This document shows positions 45,145-56,641 of a stretch of 64,000 nt of DNA, in pieces (position 1 is the stretch's first letter; every line of letters starts with the position of its first letter). The translations under genes and the position numbers were made by a program. Source of the DNA: Castanea sativa (taxonomy: Eukaryota > Streptophyta > Magnoliopsida > Fagales > Fagaceae); contig NC_134015.1 of assembly GCF_040712315.1 (NCBI RefSeq), positions 56,931,964 through 56,995,963 of the forward strand, written 5' to 3'. The notes under the pieces were generated by a model. It worked only from the letters and a program-made list of their open reading frames with translations, was not told the origin of the DNA and did not search any database.

Positions 45145-46478
45145 TCAACTTTATTTCTATAATGGGCTATAGGATCTTGCCTTGACAATCTCATGCCTGA
45201 TTAATGGAAGAGCTAAGCTGCGATCACCTTCCATTGAATGATAGAGATAGAGTCCAAGTTATGATAGGCCAATAGGGCACTACTGAAGTAAGCCTTTGGG
45301 AAAAATTCAACTTAGGTAAAGACTTCTAGAAGCTCTCCAACAACTGTAAAAGAAAGTAATATAAAATCGATTATCAAATATTATCATACACTATCATAAT
45401 TGAAGAAATTACATATTATCTATTTCCTTTCGTTCGTGAGATTCAATAATTTTCATAATTTTAAATCAATTTCAAGTAGACACATTAGGAGTCAGTTTTT
45501 TATTTATTCTTTAATATTTTAGAAAACTCCTACATCAGTACGGGTATAGATACGTCACTATGACATGTCAATTTTTGAAAAAGTATGATACAGGTACAGT
45601 TGGAATATGTATATTAATTAATTATTAAATACATTTTTATTTATATTTTTATATATGGTTAAGCATTTATTTTTCATATAATATTAAACATATATCAATT
45701 TAAGAGAAATAAAGAATATTATATTTCTATATATTATTAATCATTTTTTTATTAGAGTAATAATAGATAATAAAACAAATTCAATACTGTTAAAGGATGT
45801 TCATCTCAACTTTATTTATATAATGGGCTATAGGATCTTGCATTGACAATCTCATGCCTGATTAATGGAAGGGGCACTACTGAAGTAAGCCTTTGGGAAA
45901 AATTCAACTTAGGGAAAGACTTCTAGAAGCTCTCCCACAACTGTAAAAAAGTCAAATAAAATTGAGTATCAAACATTATCATACCGCAGTGTGCTCATCA
46001 AAAAAAAAAAAAAAGTGGTGTAAAATAACAAACCACTAATCATAAGTAAATGAAAAAAATTGGTTGTCTTCTATTATAATTGAAGAACTTATATATTATC
46101 TCTTTCCTTTCCTATGTGGGACTCGATAATTTTCATCATTTTAAATCCATTTTAAGTGGATATATTTAGAGTCAATTTTTTTTTTATTTACTCCTTAATA
46201 TTTTAGGAAACACTTGCATGAGTACGGATACGGTACGATGACACAACAATTTTGAAAAAGTAAAACACGAATACAGCGAGAATATGTATATTAATTAATT
46301 ATTAAATATATTTTTATATATGGGCTAACATTTATTTTTCATATAATATTCAATATATATCAATTTAAGAGAAATAGTGAATAATTTATTTCTATATATT
46401 ATTAATCATTCATTATTATCAAATTAAGAGTAATAATGGATAATGAAACAAATTCAATACCATTAAAGGATGTTCAAA
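45145..46478. repeat. Tandem direct duplication, period about 661, diverged
   Basis: Units start TCAACTTTATTT at 45145 and 45806 and share TATAATGGGCTATAGGATCT, CTCATGCCTGATTAATGGAA, GACTTCTAGAAGCTCTCC and ATTAATCAT-type ends. Unit 1 contains about 60 bases (AGCTAAGCTGCGATCACC region) missing from unit 2. Older than the neighbouring 393-base duplication. Confidence 0.9.
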
Positions 46479-46648
46479 TTTTTTTTTTTTTTGATATAAG
46501 ATAAAAATTCTACACTAACCTAATCTAATTAAGTGTATATGCGTATGAGTCTTCCTCCTAAAGACTTGAACCTCGACTATTTGCCCCCTTAGTCCACTTG
46601 CACTTATCTTTGTAGAGTGACCAATCCTATCAATGGTGTGCGGTGGTT
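46479..46648 (-). mobile_element. tRNA-derived SINE copy 3
   Basis: A 170-base element with its A-rich end at 46479 (T-tract on plus) and head at 46648. The B-box-like GGTTCAAGTCTTTAG lies on the minus strand. A perfect 10-base target-site duplication GATGTTCAAA lies at 46469-46478 and 46649-46658. Confidence 0.88.
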
Positions 46649-46658
46649 GATGTTCAAA

Positions 46659-47275
46659 AATTAGAATACAAATCAAGAATAAAGATATTTATTAATTTTC
46701 AAATGCAATATTATTATTTAAAGTTAGGCTCTTTTAGATATACACCAAAGTAAATTTCTTTAAAAAACATTCTCTCATCTCCTCGTGTATGTGTTAATAC
46801 TTAGTATTCTAAAAAAAAAAAAAAAGCATGAGTTCTCTTTGTTTTGTGAAAGAGTATTCGATTCCTCTTGTTCTCGTGTCCCAGATTTGTCTTCCTTTTT
46901 AATTTTTTTTTAAAAGGACTCAGTTGAGACATGTATGCAAAAATGTTCAAAAAGTGTCAAGTGTCTGACATGAATATGATACCCAAAATGAAATGTTTGT
47001 ACTTTTCTAATTCTGAAGGATGGGTTTTGAGATGGATGGGTTCTTGGTGAGCATTTGTTAATCTGGGTATTTGGTTTTGTGTTTTGATTACATCAAAATG
47101 ACGTCGTTCCATGGGTTATTAGCAGTGCCTTTTGTTTTAGGTAAAACGACGTCATTTTGGAAGACTAATTTGGCCCCAAAAAAAATCCACTTTATACGCT
47201 AGCATGTTGCTTAATGGGCATGTAGGCAAGATACCGACAAGGGATGGATCTTGCTAACGGAAAGAAAGTGTAAGT
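46659..47275. other. Intergenic DNA
   Basis: No gene recognised. Repeated ACGTC motifs (ATGACGTCGTTCC, AAACGACGTCATTTT at about 47098-47158) form an inverted pair and resemble bZIP-type sites or the ends of a small element. Confidence 0.4.
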
Positions 47276-47522
47276 GCTGGTTTGGATCTAGCTTATAAGA
47301 GCGCGTCTGCGTTTTGTTTTTGTTTTTGTTTTTTTTTTTCTTCTGCTGCAGGGGGACAAGCGCGCAGTGCGCGTACTGTGCGTGCACTGTGCGCGCACTG
47401 TTTATGTACGTTTTTAGCAATTTTTTATTAAAATGGGTCTCACAGCACTATTTACATATTTAAAAATTATTTTGCTACAGTGTTTTCAGTTTTCAGCAAT
47501 AAGTTCTATTCAAACGGACCCT
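47276..47522. mobile_element. MITE upstream of the ZNG1-like gene
   Basis: Starts GCTGGTTTGGATC and ends TTCAAACGGACCC. The GC block (GCGCGCAGTGCGCGTACTG) is followed by TTAGCAATTTTTTATTAAAA, GGGTCTCACAGCACTATTTA and GTGTTTTCAGTTTTCAGCAA. This is nearly the same order as the element in BGLU40-like intron 7. Confidence 0.75.
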
Positions 47523-47857
47523 AAGTAAAATTCAAGCAACCCCAAATTTCTATTTTGTAATTTATGAAAAGAAAAAAAAGAGTAAAAAAAAAAATTAAAC
47601 AAACTAGCCTCATCATACACGCTTCGCACGTTTAATAAAGCTATTTTTTTAGTGGTCATAGTAAAAAAAAATTTGTTTTTTTATTTTATATATATAATTT
47701 TTATTTTGAGAATCTAATTTATAAGTAGATAAATAAATTTAAAAATCAACAAAGAAATAATTCCATTGAAAGATAGAGTTATATTTTTACTGGATTGTAT
47801 TTTAATTTTCCCCCTACTTAAATAACAATGTAGGGTATTTAAGAAAAAAAAAATCTA

Positions 47858-47871
47858 GTAGTATATATAAA
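47858..47871 (+). promoter_or_regulatory. TATA-like element for the ZNG1-like gene
   Basis: AGTATATATAAAAA lies about 110 bases upstream of the start codon at 47972. Plausible core promoter in an A-rich context; not conclusive. Confidence 0.4.
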
Positions 47872-47971
47872 AAAAAAAAAAAAAAAGAAGGGCAAAAACC
47901 CGCTATCTTTCAACTGTATCCCAGCCGCAACAGACAGAGAGAGGGCGAGCAATAACCCCATTGGAAAAAAA

Positions 47972-50900
47972 ATGGAGGACGATGAAGAAGAGCCACCGCT
48001 CGCTGTTCAAATCGAAGAAGAAATCAAACACTCAACGCAGCCACCACCAAACGACGACGTTTCCGTCGGAGTAACCGTCATCACAGGCTACCTCGGCTCC
48101 GGCAAATCCACTGTAAAAACACATTTAACTCTCTTAATTTTTTTTCCCAAATTTTCGATACAACCACTCTCTCTCTCTCTCTGATCTTCGTTTGATTAAT
48201 TTTGTGAAAAAAGCTGGTGAATCACATACTTAATTCGCAACACGGGAAGAGAATAGCGGTGATACTGAACGAGTTCGGCGAGGAAATCGGCGTGGAAAGA
48301 GCCATGATCAACGAAGGCGACGGAAATGGCGGAGCCGTCGTCGAAGAATGGGTTGAGCTTGCAAATGGCTGTATTTGTTGCACTGTGAAGCACAGTTTGG
48401 TCCAAGCACTCGAGCAACTTGTGCAGAGGAAAGAAAGGTTAACTCCAATTAACTATATATTTCAACAAAATTAGCGATTATCCCAAAAGTTTAAGCTATT
48501 AGAAAACGCGTGGGCCTAAACCACTCTTATTAAGTGGGCCCAACACGGGTTTTAAATTACGATCTCCTGCTTTAATACCATGAAAAATTAGGATTATTTG
48601 AAAAGTTTAAGGTTTTAGGAAATAATTTGATTATATCAAATTTGAGTGATATATGTTGTTTCTTTTGTGTGTGTAGACTTGATCATATATTATTGGAGAC
48701 CACCGGGTTGGCGAACCCGGCTCCACTTGCTTCTATTCTTTGGTTGGATGATCAGCTGGAATCATCGGTCAGGCTCGACTCAATTATCACTGTAAGTTCT
48801 ATTTATTTGATGTTTTGTTTATGGGATAGATTTATGTTCATTACTTGCACTACTAGTCAAACTAGGGATATATTGCTTGCTCTACAAGTACATGGACTTA
48901 CAATAAGCCTGGACTAAATCTTGTAAGCGTGTTGTAAAATTCAAATATAATAATTGGTGCTGATATTTTGTTATTTCGGTCTTGGTTTATCTCGATGGAA
49001 TGGATGGGTTTATTTGATGTTAGAGATACTTACATTATGAGTAGGACTAGGGTTGCTTTGCTGCACATGGACCTACAATAAGGTTGGATGGGATTTGAAA
49101 TTTGAGTGTAAGATGTGATTTCAAATCCATAACATTATGAGTGTTCTGTTGGAGCAAAATCCTGAAAGCATTAAAACGTAGTATTTTTTTGTTAAACCCC
49201 TTGATTTTAAGTGCTTAAGTCCAAATGCAACTTTTATTGTTTTACTGTATGATAATACGTTTGATCATATATATAAGTCAATTGTTGTGAATTTTCTTTT
49301 AATAAGTTTTGGCAATTGAATGTGGGATTGTAAATCACATTGCAGTGTTGTTAGAGTACTGTTGTATACTGTGTCTTTCTTGCCAAATACATATAACAGC
49401 ATGGGGTGTGTTTGTGTCATTTCTGTACTCAATTTGTGTCTTGTGACGGTTTCCTTTCTCTCCAGTTCTTATTACCATGCTGAATTAAAAGATACCTCTC
49501 TTATTACTCAATATCTTTCTCTAAGAGATATGTTGTTCTAATAGGTTGTTGACGCCAAAAACCTTCGGTTTCAGCTCAGTGAACGCCGAAATTCATCTTC
49601 ATTTCCTGAAGCATTTGTTCAGATAGCATTTGCGGTAATGATCATGTTTTTACATTGTGAGGACACATGTGGCTAATAAATTTTTTTATTATTGTTTTTT
49701 GTTTTGTCTTTTTAAGCTGGAATTTTGTCTGAATATAATGCATGTATTATGGTGTGAGCACCTAAGAGATAAATTTTGTTGTTTGTGTAGGATGTTGTAA
49801 TTCTTAACAAGGTTGATTTGGTTTCTCCTGAGGGCTCTGGAGGTGTCCTGGAGGAACTGGAGAAGGAAATTCATAACATTAATTCCCTTGCCAGTATCAT
49901 TCGTTCTGTTCGGTGTCAAGTTGACTTGCCCAAGATATTGAACTGTCGGGCCTATGAGGCTACAGTTAGTCATACATCTCTTTGTTTTTCATCTGCAAGT
50001 TTATCTTCTTAGTTCATACTGACTTTATTTAAGTGACATCACTGATTTTTTTGCCCTTTTCAGCATGCTGCTCGTTTAGAGCAATTGTTGGAAGAGAACC
50101 GTTCTCTATCTACCAAAGATCTTCATGATACTGGTGTGAGAACCTTATGCATTTGTGAGCCACGGCAGGTTGATCTTGATAAGGTAGTTTTTTCACTTTT
50201 GAAATAGCCATCATATTCTTGTTCTGGAAAATTGGCACTTCATTACTGCTTTTGACAACAGTTTACAATTCATTACAAGTATTGCAACCCAATTAGTTGG
50301 CAAAAAGTAATCTTCCAATGGAAACTTGATTAGTGGGTGCTTGCTGTGTTTTGTGTTTTTGTTTGGCTCAATGTCCATATAAACTAGGGCTGCTTTAGGC
50401 AGAGAACCAATATATAAGTGTATCCTACTAAAAAGGCTTAAAATTTTATTAGGTTATGCCATGGTTCTCCTCTATTTAAAAAGTAAGGTTCTAGATTATT
50501 GGATGGGTGAAAGAAGACTTGTGTCAGTGACCAAAAATATTTGGGACACAATATTTGTAAGAATATGGTTGCTAGATTCTGGTTGGTCAAATGGATAAAT
50601 CTATTGATTTACTTATAAATCTCAATACTTAACAGTTACACTTTAGGATCTGCAGGAAATGTCACAAATAACAGCTGATCTTTTCTGTTTTCTGTCACCA
50701 AAACATTTAATATCTTGACCACACTAGTGAAAGCTCATATATTTTAACTATGTTATTTTTCGCTGGGGATGCTTGTCTTCTTTACTTATTTTATATCAAC
50801 TTGAATCAGCACTTCCTTGTTTATGTTGCTATTGGTGTATGACATCATACCTAATTGTCGTTGTTTATAGGTTCGTTTATGGCTTGAGGAGATTCTTTGG

Positions 50901-51632
50901 GATAAGAAATACAGTATGGATGTGTATCGCTGCAAAGGAGTTCTAAGTGTTCAAAATTCTGATCAGTTACATACTTTACAGGTAGTGTTTCATTTCAAAT
51001 GCACTCTAAGTACTCTTCATTGGAAGTCAACTAGTGCTGCATTAGACCCACATCACCTTGGGGTTCTGGTCACTGGGATGCTTATTTAAATTTTTTTTAT
51101 ATTAATCGTTGGATAAATGGTATGTTTATTTGAATTAAAATCCACATAAGGGTTTCATTTTTCTAGGGTGCATATGAAATGGCCAATATGCACAGGACCA
51201 TGCTAAGGCTTTATGTACGTGTGTCATATAGGGTTTTAGCCTTACTAGGCACTGCAACCCTTAATATTGACATTTCTCCGTCATTTTCTTTTCATATTTT
51301 TTTCTTTTGAATTTACTGCTTGAATTAGTTTGTTTTTGGAGGAACTAATTTTGTTGTGTTCTGTGATTTAAAAACCTTATGTTCCTGGCAGGCTGTGAGG
51401 GAGATATATGAGATTGTTCCAGCTCGCAAATGGAAAGGGGAAGAAAATCAGATGAACAAGATAGTTTTTATAGGTATTATCTAATATACAACATCATCTT
51501 CAAGTGAGGTTCTTTATGGATACTGGTCAAGCTCCTATTTTAGTTTTTTTAATCTGTTTGTTTTATATTGCAGGTCATAATCTGAATGAGGATGTTCTTA
51601 CTGATTCCTTCAGAACTTGTACAACTTCTTAA
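47972..51632 (+). CDS. ZNG1: CobW-domain GTPase zinc chaperone (ZNG1-like)
   Basis: A G3E-family GTPase of the CobW/COG0523 group. In yeast and vertebrates ZNG1 proteins hand zinc to methionine aminopeptidase; the same role here is inferred. Nine plus-strand exons: 47972-48112, 48214-48437, 48677-48791, 49545-49634, 49791-49964, 50064-50183, 50871-50981, 51392-51473, 51574-51632, giving 371 residues with every intron GT–AG. Key motifs are Walker A GYLGSGKST (residues 39-47, split from LVNHIL by intron 1), metal-binding GCICC, LLETTGLANPAPLA, and the guanine-specificity motif NKVDLV. The C-terminal CobW domain includes WLEEILWDKKYSMDVYRCKG and VFIGHNLNEDVL. The N-terminus has PPLAVQI where I recall ZNG1 proteins carrying a CPELVPI-type motif, so its cysteine is absent. 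The start is the first in-frame ATG after the leader. No organellar presequence is evident. Confidence 0.95.
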
Positions 51633-53468
51633 TTTCTAATACTAGCTGACAGTTGATTGTCATTACATCTCAATGTTAGAAAGTTAAGTTGTAAATCATG
51701 ATTTGGATAGAATAGGAAGTCCTACATCAAGTGTTATCAGCAAGAACTTTGGACGATCCAACTTGTTTCTAATATTTGTATTCTATTTTTTCTCCCATGT
51801 TAAATTTTGGTTACAGATTGAATGAGAATTGATTACTTTAACTCTTTGGGGTGTGAATTAAGTTAGTGATCTTTAGGCATGTTAGTACTCTGGTTGGGAC
51901 AGTCATTCGGGGCTTTAGTTTCTTCACTTTGCTATGTTTTATTGATGTTGCATGAGGTTGGATGCTAATATAGCTTAAAGGAAAGGGAGACAAGGTTGCA
52001 TTCGTTACATCCCTTTATTTGTATTTTTTAAGTTTATGGAGGAATATCAATAAACAACCAATATATAGTCCAAGAAAACCACAAAGAGTAAAGTCTAATT
52101 TTGGTCATAACTGTCCTATGCAACTGCTGTTCTGTTTGTTTCTTATGCAACTGATGTTCTGTTAGTTTCTTATTTTCCTATGGTTGTTTTATATACATAC
52201 TTTCCAGTCAGTTTTTTTTTTTTTTTTTAGATAGGTAGATAATGGGGGCGTGGGAGATGAAATTCAAATCATAAACATGATATACCATAAAAGATGTCAT
52301 TTTCATTGTGCCAACACTTGATTCCCCCATCATTCTTCTTTAAATTTGATTAGTTGTCTGAACAAGATAATTGGTCTAATCACAACCAATATTGTAATGT
52401 GCAACCATTAATTCCACAAAAATGTTTTGGTTTTGAAAAAAATTCTCAAACTAACAGTAAAATTGGCTGAACTAGACAAAATGACTAAATCGAAAACGTA
52501 TTGAAATTTAAGAATTAAATTAAAATGAAAAAAAAATAAACTTACATAATTGAATTGAAAGGTTAAGAGTAATGTTATAGACATAACATTTTTACAACAG
52601 TTGAGTAGATAGATTTTCATTGGTTCTTATTTGGGCTCATCACTAACATCACTTTCATTTATTGTTCAACAACTAGTTACCTCAATTGTTGTAAAATGTT
52701 TTGAAAAAATTCTTGTGACAATATTGAAATGTCAAAGTTTGAGTGTGTTAATTATGGGGCTTTTGTTAATGAGTGCAACCGCACATCCATTAAAGAAGAA
52801 TTTGATGAGTTCTACTCAACCTTAATCTTCATACACTCGTTAGCCAGATTCTATTTATAATTTAAGGGTTTTTTTATTTTTTTATTTTTATTTTTTTCTA
52901 TCTCCACCTAAACCCAACATACACACTACAATTAGGGGTGCACATCGGGTAATTCAGGTAAATGAGTCTCAATGGTAAACCCATAGTGATACCTATATAT
53001 ATATATATCATATTTTTCTTTTAACTTATATAATCTAAATTCTAATAGAAAAAAGAAAAAATCTAAACCCCATAACTAAACTCACAGCCGCACCTAGGAA
53101 TGGCCATAAGTAGGGTATGGATCGGGTATACCTATACTCTACCCGAAAAGTTTGCCCATGAATATCCAAATATCAATACTCATTAGTATTCATACTCGAA
53201 TCTTACCCGAATTTATTATCTATGGATATTCATACTCTACCCGAAACTCATTTATTTATTTAATTATTTTTTAATCCAAATCATTTTAACTTAAAAACTA
53301 ATTAATAGCTTTATCTTAAAAAAGATAAAACTAATCAATAAAAAATTTTAAAAAAATTTTTATTGATCTACTTCTTTCTTTTTCTTTTTCTTTTTTTAAG
53401 ATAGGGATTGAAATTTTATTAGATAAAAAAATAAAAAAAATAAAATAAAGAAGCAACACATTTTATTC
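51633..53468. other. ZNG1-like 3' region and intergenic DNA
   Basis: The first 150-300 bases are presumably 3' UTR. The rest is AT-rich and without a gene. Around 53095-53260 a repeat based on GGGTATGGATCGGGTATACC, ATACTCTACCCGAAA and TATTCATACTC forms imperfect direct and inverted repeats, as in a decayed element. Confidence 0.5.
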
Positions 53469-53868
53469 GGACCTGTTTCAGAAAACCTTGAAATAAAGCA
53501 GTACAACCCTGAAACAAATGCACAAGGACCTGTTATGCAGACAACAACAATTCCTCGGTATTACTCCGGTGATGTTATCTTCTTCACCCACAACCCCACT
53601 GCCTTCTCTTCCCAATCCCAATCCCTAATCCCCAATTCCTCCTCCTCGTCCGTACAGCAACAACCACCAAACCCTAATTTCCCAAATCAAAACATTTCTG
53701 AAAAGGCTGAAATTACTCCCTCAGATCAAGAAACCCCCAGAGCATGAAATCTCAGATTCTGAGATTTATGTTGATATGAGTGATTCAACAACAGCGAATC
53801 TTCTTCAGGAAGACGATGAAGAAAACCCTAGGAGGAGAAATTTCTGGGGCTGGACCTTCTGGTGCTGA
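53469..53868 (+). pseudogene. Frameshifted coding remnant, unidentified
   Basis: An open frame from about 53469 reads GPVSENLEIKQYNPETNAQG, then TTTIPRYYSGDVIFFTHNPT and a Ser/Pro/Gln/Asn-rich stretch, stopping at 53747. The next frame continues from 53746 with protein-like text (EISDSEIYVDMSDSTTANLL, QEDDEENPRRRNFWGW) to a stop at 53868. Composition is plausibly coding throughout, and the reading extends upstream of the only Met, so this looks like an exon fragment with a one-base frameshift or an unrecognised splice. I do not recognise the protein. The left flank is A/T-rich, retroposon-like sequence. Confidence 0.45.
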
Positions 53869-53954
53869 AACCACTCTTTTTCTCTCTAACTTTCTCATTT
53901 TCTCTTCATTTTCCTCTCAAATTTTCTTTTCCTCCAAACACCGCTTAGCCGCCC

Positions 53955-53995
53955 CCCACCCTCTCTCTCTCTCTCTCTCTCTCTCCCCCCCCCCC
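53955..53995. repeat. CT repeat followed by C run
   Basis: About 13 CT units and then 9-10 C within a pyrimidine-rich stretch upstream of the KTI12 leader. Confidence 0.85.
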
Positions 53996-54149
53996 AACAA
54001 GTACAACCCAAAAATCCAGCCCATCTGCTACCCCTTTTGGGCCGAACCGAACTGATCGGCCCATCAATCACCGGGTTCACCCAGCCCAACCTAACCCTCT
54101 AAACCGTCCAGACCAAACCTCAATCCAACGCAAATATCCAAACCCGAAC

Positions 54150-55732
54150 ATCATAAAACGTTGCGTTTCGATAGTTGAACTCTGAGATTTCACTCTCTTC
54201 GCCGACCTAACCCCTTTCTCTCATTCTCGTCTCAACGATTAAGGTAACCTTGCAATCTTATAATCTTTTTCGGTTAAGGTTTTACTTTTAGCTCAAAATT
54301 AACCAATCAGATTGTACCAATTCCTAGGATTCTGGAATGTTAATATTTACATACATGTCTGTTATTGCACCAAGAATTTTTTTGTTTTTGTTTTCTTGCA
54401 ATTACAATTCATTTATTATTATTATTTGATGGTTCTAAGAGAGAATTTAATTTAGAAATTTTTTACTGAATTTACTTTATGAACTCATACTTAACTGTGT
54501 TTTGAGTTTAAAATGAGTGTTTGTAAAAAAAAAAAAAGCTACGAGGAGTTGTAGTTGGAAAACAGAGTTTTGGGTTTTAAAAGACGCTCTTTTAATCTCC
54601 TTGAAACGCTTAACCAAACGGAACCTTAAGTGAAGTGTATCAAATAAAATCGATAATGGGCACCAAGGTGTAACTCTTTTGTTAGCGTTTCGTTGCTTTC
54701 TTATTGGATTTGTTGCACAAAGCTTCACCTTTAAAAATTAGACAGTTGGATTATTTATATACATTCTCATTCGGTCAAATTTCGTGTGTTAATAGGATGT
54801 TACTTCCTCTTCGATCCATAAACTTATGTTTTGTTTATAGTTAAAAAAAAAAAAAAATTGAAATTTAAACGTTTTACACATGAGATGATCGTCTTGAAGT
54901 TTTGCATGAATGGAGGGTATTAGAAGAATTTGTAATCCAATGGTAGATAGATTTGTCATATTATGCAACTAATATAAAATTATTGACTAGTGTAACTTTG
55001 ATAAAAGTATTTCCAGGTTTAATTTGAATTTATCTCATATATTATGTATTGAGTTCTTTTCTCTACGGTGTTTATGTAGTATTTGCACCTAAAATTTTAG
55101 GAAATGTTATCCATATTCTTTCAAAATCTCTAATGCTTAGCTTATAAGAGTTGTTATATACATAGCACAGTCAGTGGTGTACTTGCCTCAATAAACATAT
55201 GCACAGAATGATTTGAAGTTTTCTAATACCACAAGTTAGGATTGCACTGTTAAGATTTCAGAATATTCTTGCACTAGTGTAATACGTTTAAAGAATCTTT
55301 AATTGCCGAACGTCCTTTGTACCTCTTGGCCCTGCAAATATGGCTCAACAATAGTGGATGTATTGCTTTCTTTTATTCGATGTCCCAAAATGAGTGTCTA
55401 CTTTCAAAAAATAAAAGCATTTAGACCATTAAAAAAAAAAAACATTTTTATTTTCATCTTCTCATGTTACCCTTCACTAATTCAAAAAACCAAATGAAGA
55501 CACACTTTACAAGTTGTGCCACCTTTGGGAATTTTGGTAAACTTGTACATCTTTTCTTCTTCATTAAATGTTGTGCCATTTCAAATTACACACTCAAATT
55601 AGGATGAAGCTGATGAAATAGGCATTTTAGAAAACTGATTATAGTCGAGTGATCTTTATTGATTTATGTTCATTGGTTTTTATGTAGTAAAATATTTTTA
55701 GAAGAAGTGCAAACAGCCACTTTTTTTGTCCA
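54150..55732 (+). other. KTI12 5' leader with leader intron
   Basis: A pyrimidine-rich leader (TTTCACTCTCTTCGCCGACC) ends at 54243 in CGATTAAG|GTAACC. A plausible acceptor GCAAACAG ends at 55716, 16 bases before the ATG at 55733; TATGTAG at 55687 is an alternative. The transcription start (about 54150) is inferred. The 1.47-kb intron is AT-rich and has no gene of its own. Confidence 0.6.
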
Positions 55733-56641
55733 ATGGCATTGGTGGTAATCTGTGGGCAACCGTGCAGTGGGAAGTCCACAGCTGCCCTCTTCCTAGCTGA
55801 AGCTCTCAAAGAGTCTGAATCAAAGCAAACAGTCAGGATCATTGATGAAAGTTCCTTTCATCTTGATCGCAATCAGAGCTATGCCAATATGAATGCAGAG
55901 AAGAATTTAAGAGGGGTGCTTAGGTCTGAAGTTGATAGATCAGTGTCAAAAGATAATATAATAATAGTAGATTCTTTGAATAGTATAAAGGGTTACAGGT
56001 ATGAGTTGTGGTGTTTGGCTCGTGGTGCGGGAATAAGATACTGTGTTCTCTATTGTGATGCGGAAGAAACCCATTGCAGAAAATGGAATGAAGAACGAAG
56101 GGAGAAAGGAGAAGCTGCATATGATGCTGAGATTTTTGAAGATTTGGTAAGAAGGTTTGAGAGACCGGATAGAAGAAATAGATGGGATTCCCCTTTGTTT
56201 GAGTTATGGCCACATAAAGATGGAATAGAGAAATCTTCTGCTGCTGTTTCAGATGCTGTTTCATATTTGACAAAGAAGGTGGACTCAAAAACACAGGATG
56301 TAAAAATTTTACAGCCAACAATCGCAACACAAAGTGTACGATTTTCAGAGGCAAATTCTCTATATGAATTGGATAGAGCAACACAGGAGGTGACTAATGC
56401 TATTGTGGAAGCACAATCCCAGGCACTTGGAGGGCCAATAAATGGGGTATCTCTTGGCCAGGGATTACCAACTGTCAATATCTCACGATCAGTTGGGCTA
56501 CCAGAGCTACGTAGGCTGCGACGAACTTTCATTAAATTGACTGGGCAGACAAGTTTAAGTGGCCCGCCACCACCATCTGATGCAGACAGTGCCAAGAGGA
56601 TGTTTGTGGACTACCTGAACAGGGAATTAGGAGCTACTTGA
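55733..56641 (+). CDS. DRL1: KTI12/DRL1, Elongator-associated P-loop protein
   Basis: A P-loop ATPase related to tRNA-Sec kinase that regulates the Elongator complex and hence wobble-uridine modification of tRNA. The Arabidopsis homologue is DRL1/ELO4, whose loss gives narrow leaves. A single exon of 302 residues is close to the usual length for the plant family. Residues 1-17 form the nucleotide-binding start (MALVVICGQPCSGKSTA). The N-terminal kinase-like domain continues with VRIIDESSFHLDRNQSY, IIIVDSLNSIKGYRYELWCL, and an RFERPDRRNRWDSPLF segment. A less conserved linker follows, then the C-terminal conserved block LRRLRRTFIKLTGQ and MFVDYLNREL. The start is the first ATG after the acceptor. 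Minus-strand frames over the gene (such as 55920-56384 and 56050-56595) are shadows. Confidence 0.96.
   Translation: MALVVICGQPCSGKSTAALFLAEALKESESKQTVRIIDESSFHLDRNQSYANMNAEKNLRGVLRSEVDRSVSKDNIIIVDSLNSIKGYRYELWCLARGAGIRYCVLYCDAEETHCRKWNEERREKGEAAYDAEIFEDLVRRFERPDRRNRWDSPLFELWPHKDGIEKSSAAVSDAVSYLTKKVDSKTQDVKILQPTIATQSVRFSEANSLYELDRATQEVTNAIVEAQSQALGGPINGVSLGQGLPTVNISRSVGLPELRRLRRTFIKLTGQTSLSGPPPPSDADSAKRMFVDYLNRELGAT

Noticed and set aside
45990..46020. A tenth retroposon scar at the A-tract after GCTCATC
   Set aside because: The tail looks right, but I could not find a convincing flanking direct repeat.
55920..56595. Minus-strand frames of 154 and 181 codons opposite KTI12
   Set aside because: Antisense shadows of the KTI12 coding exon, with no independent promoter or recognisable domain.
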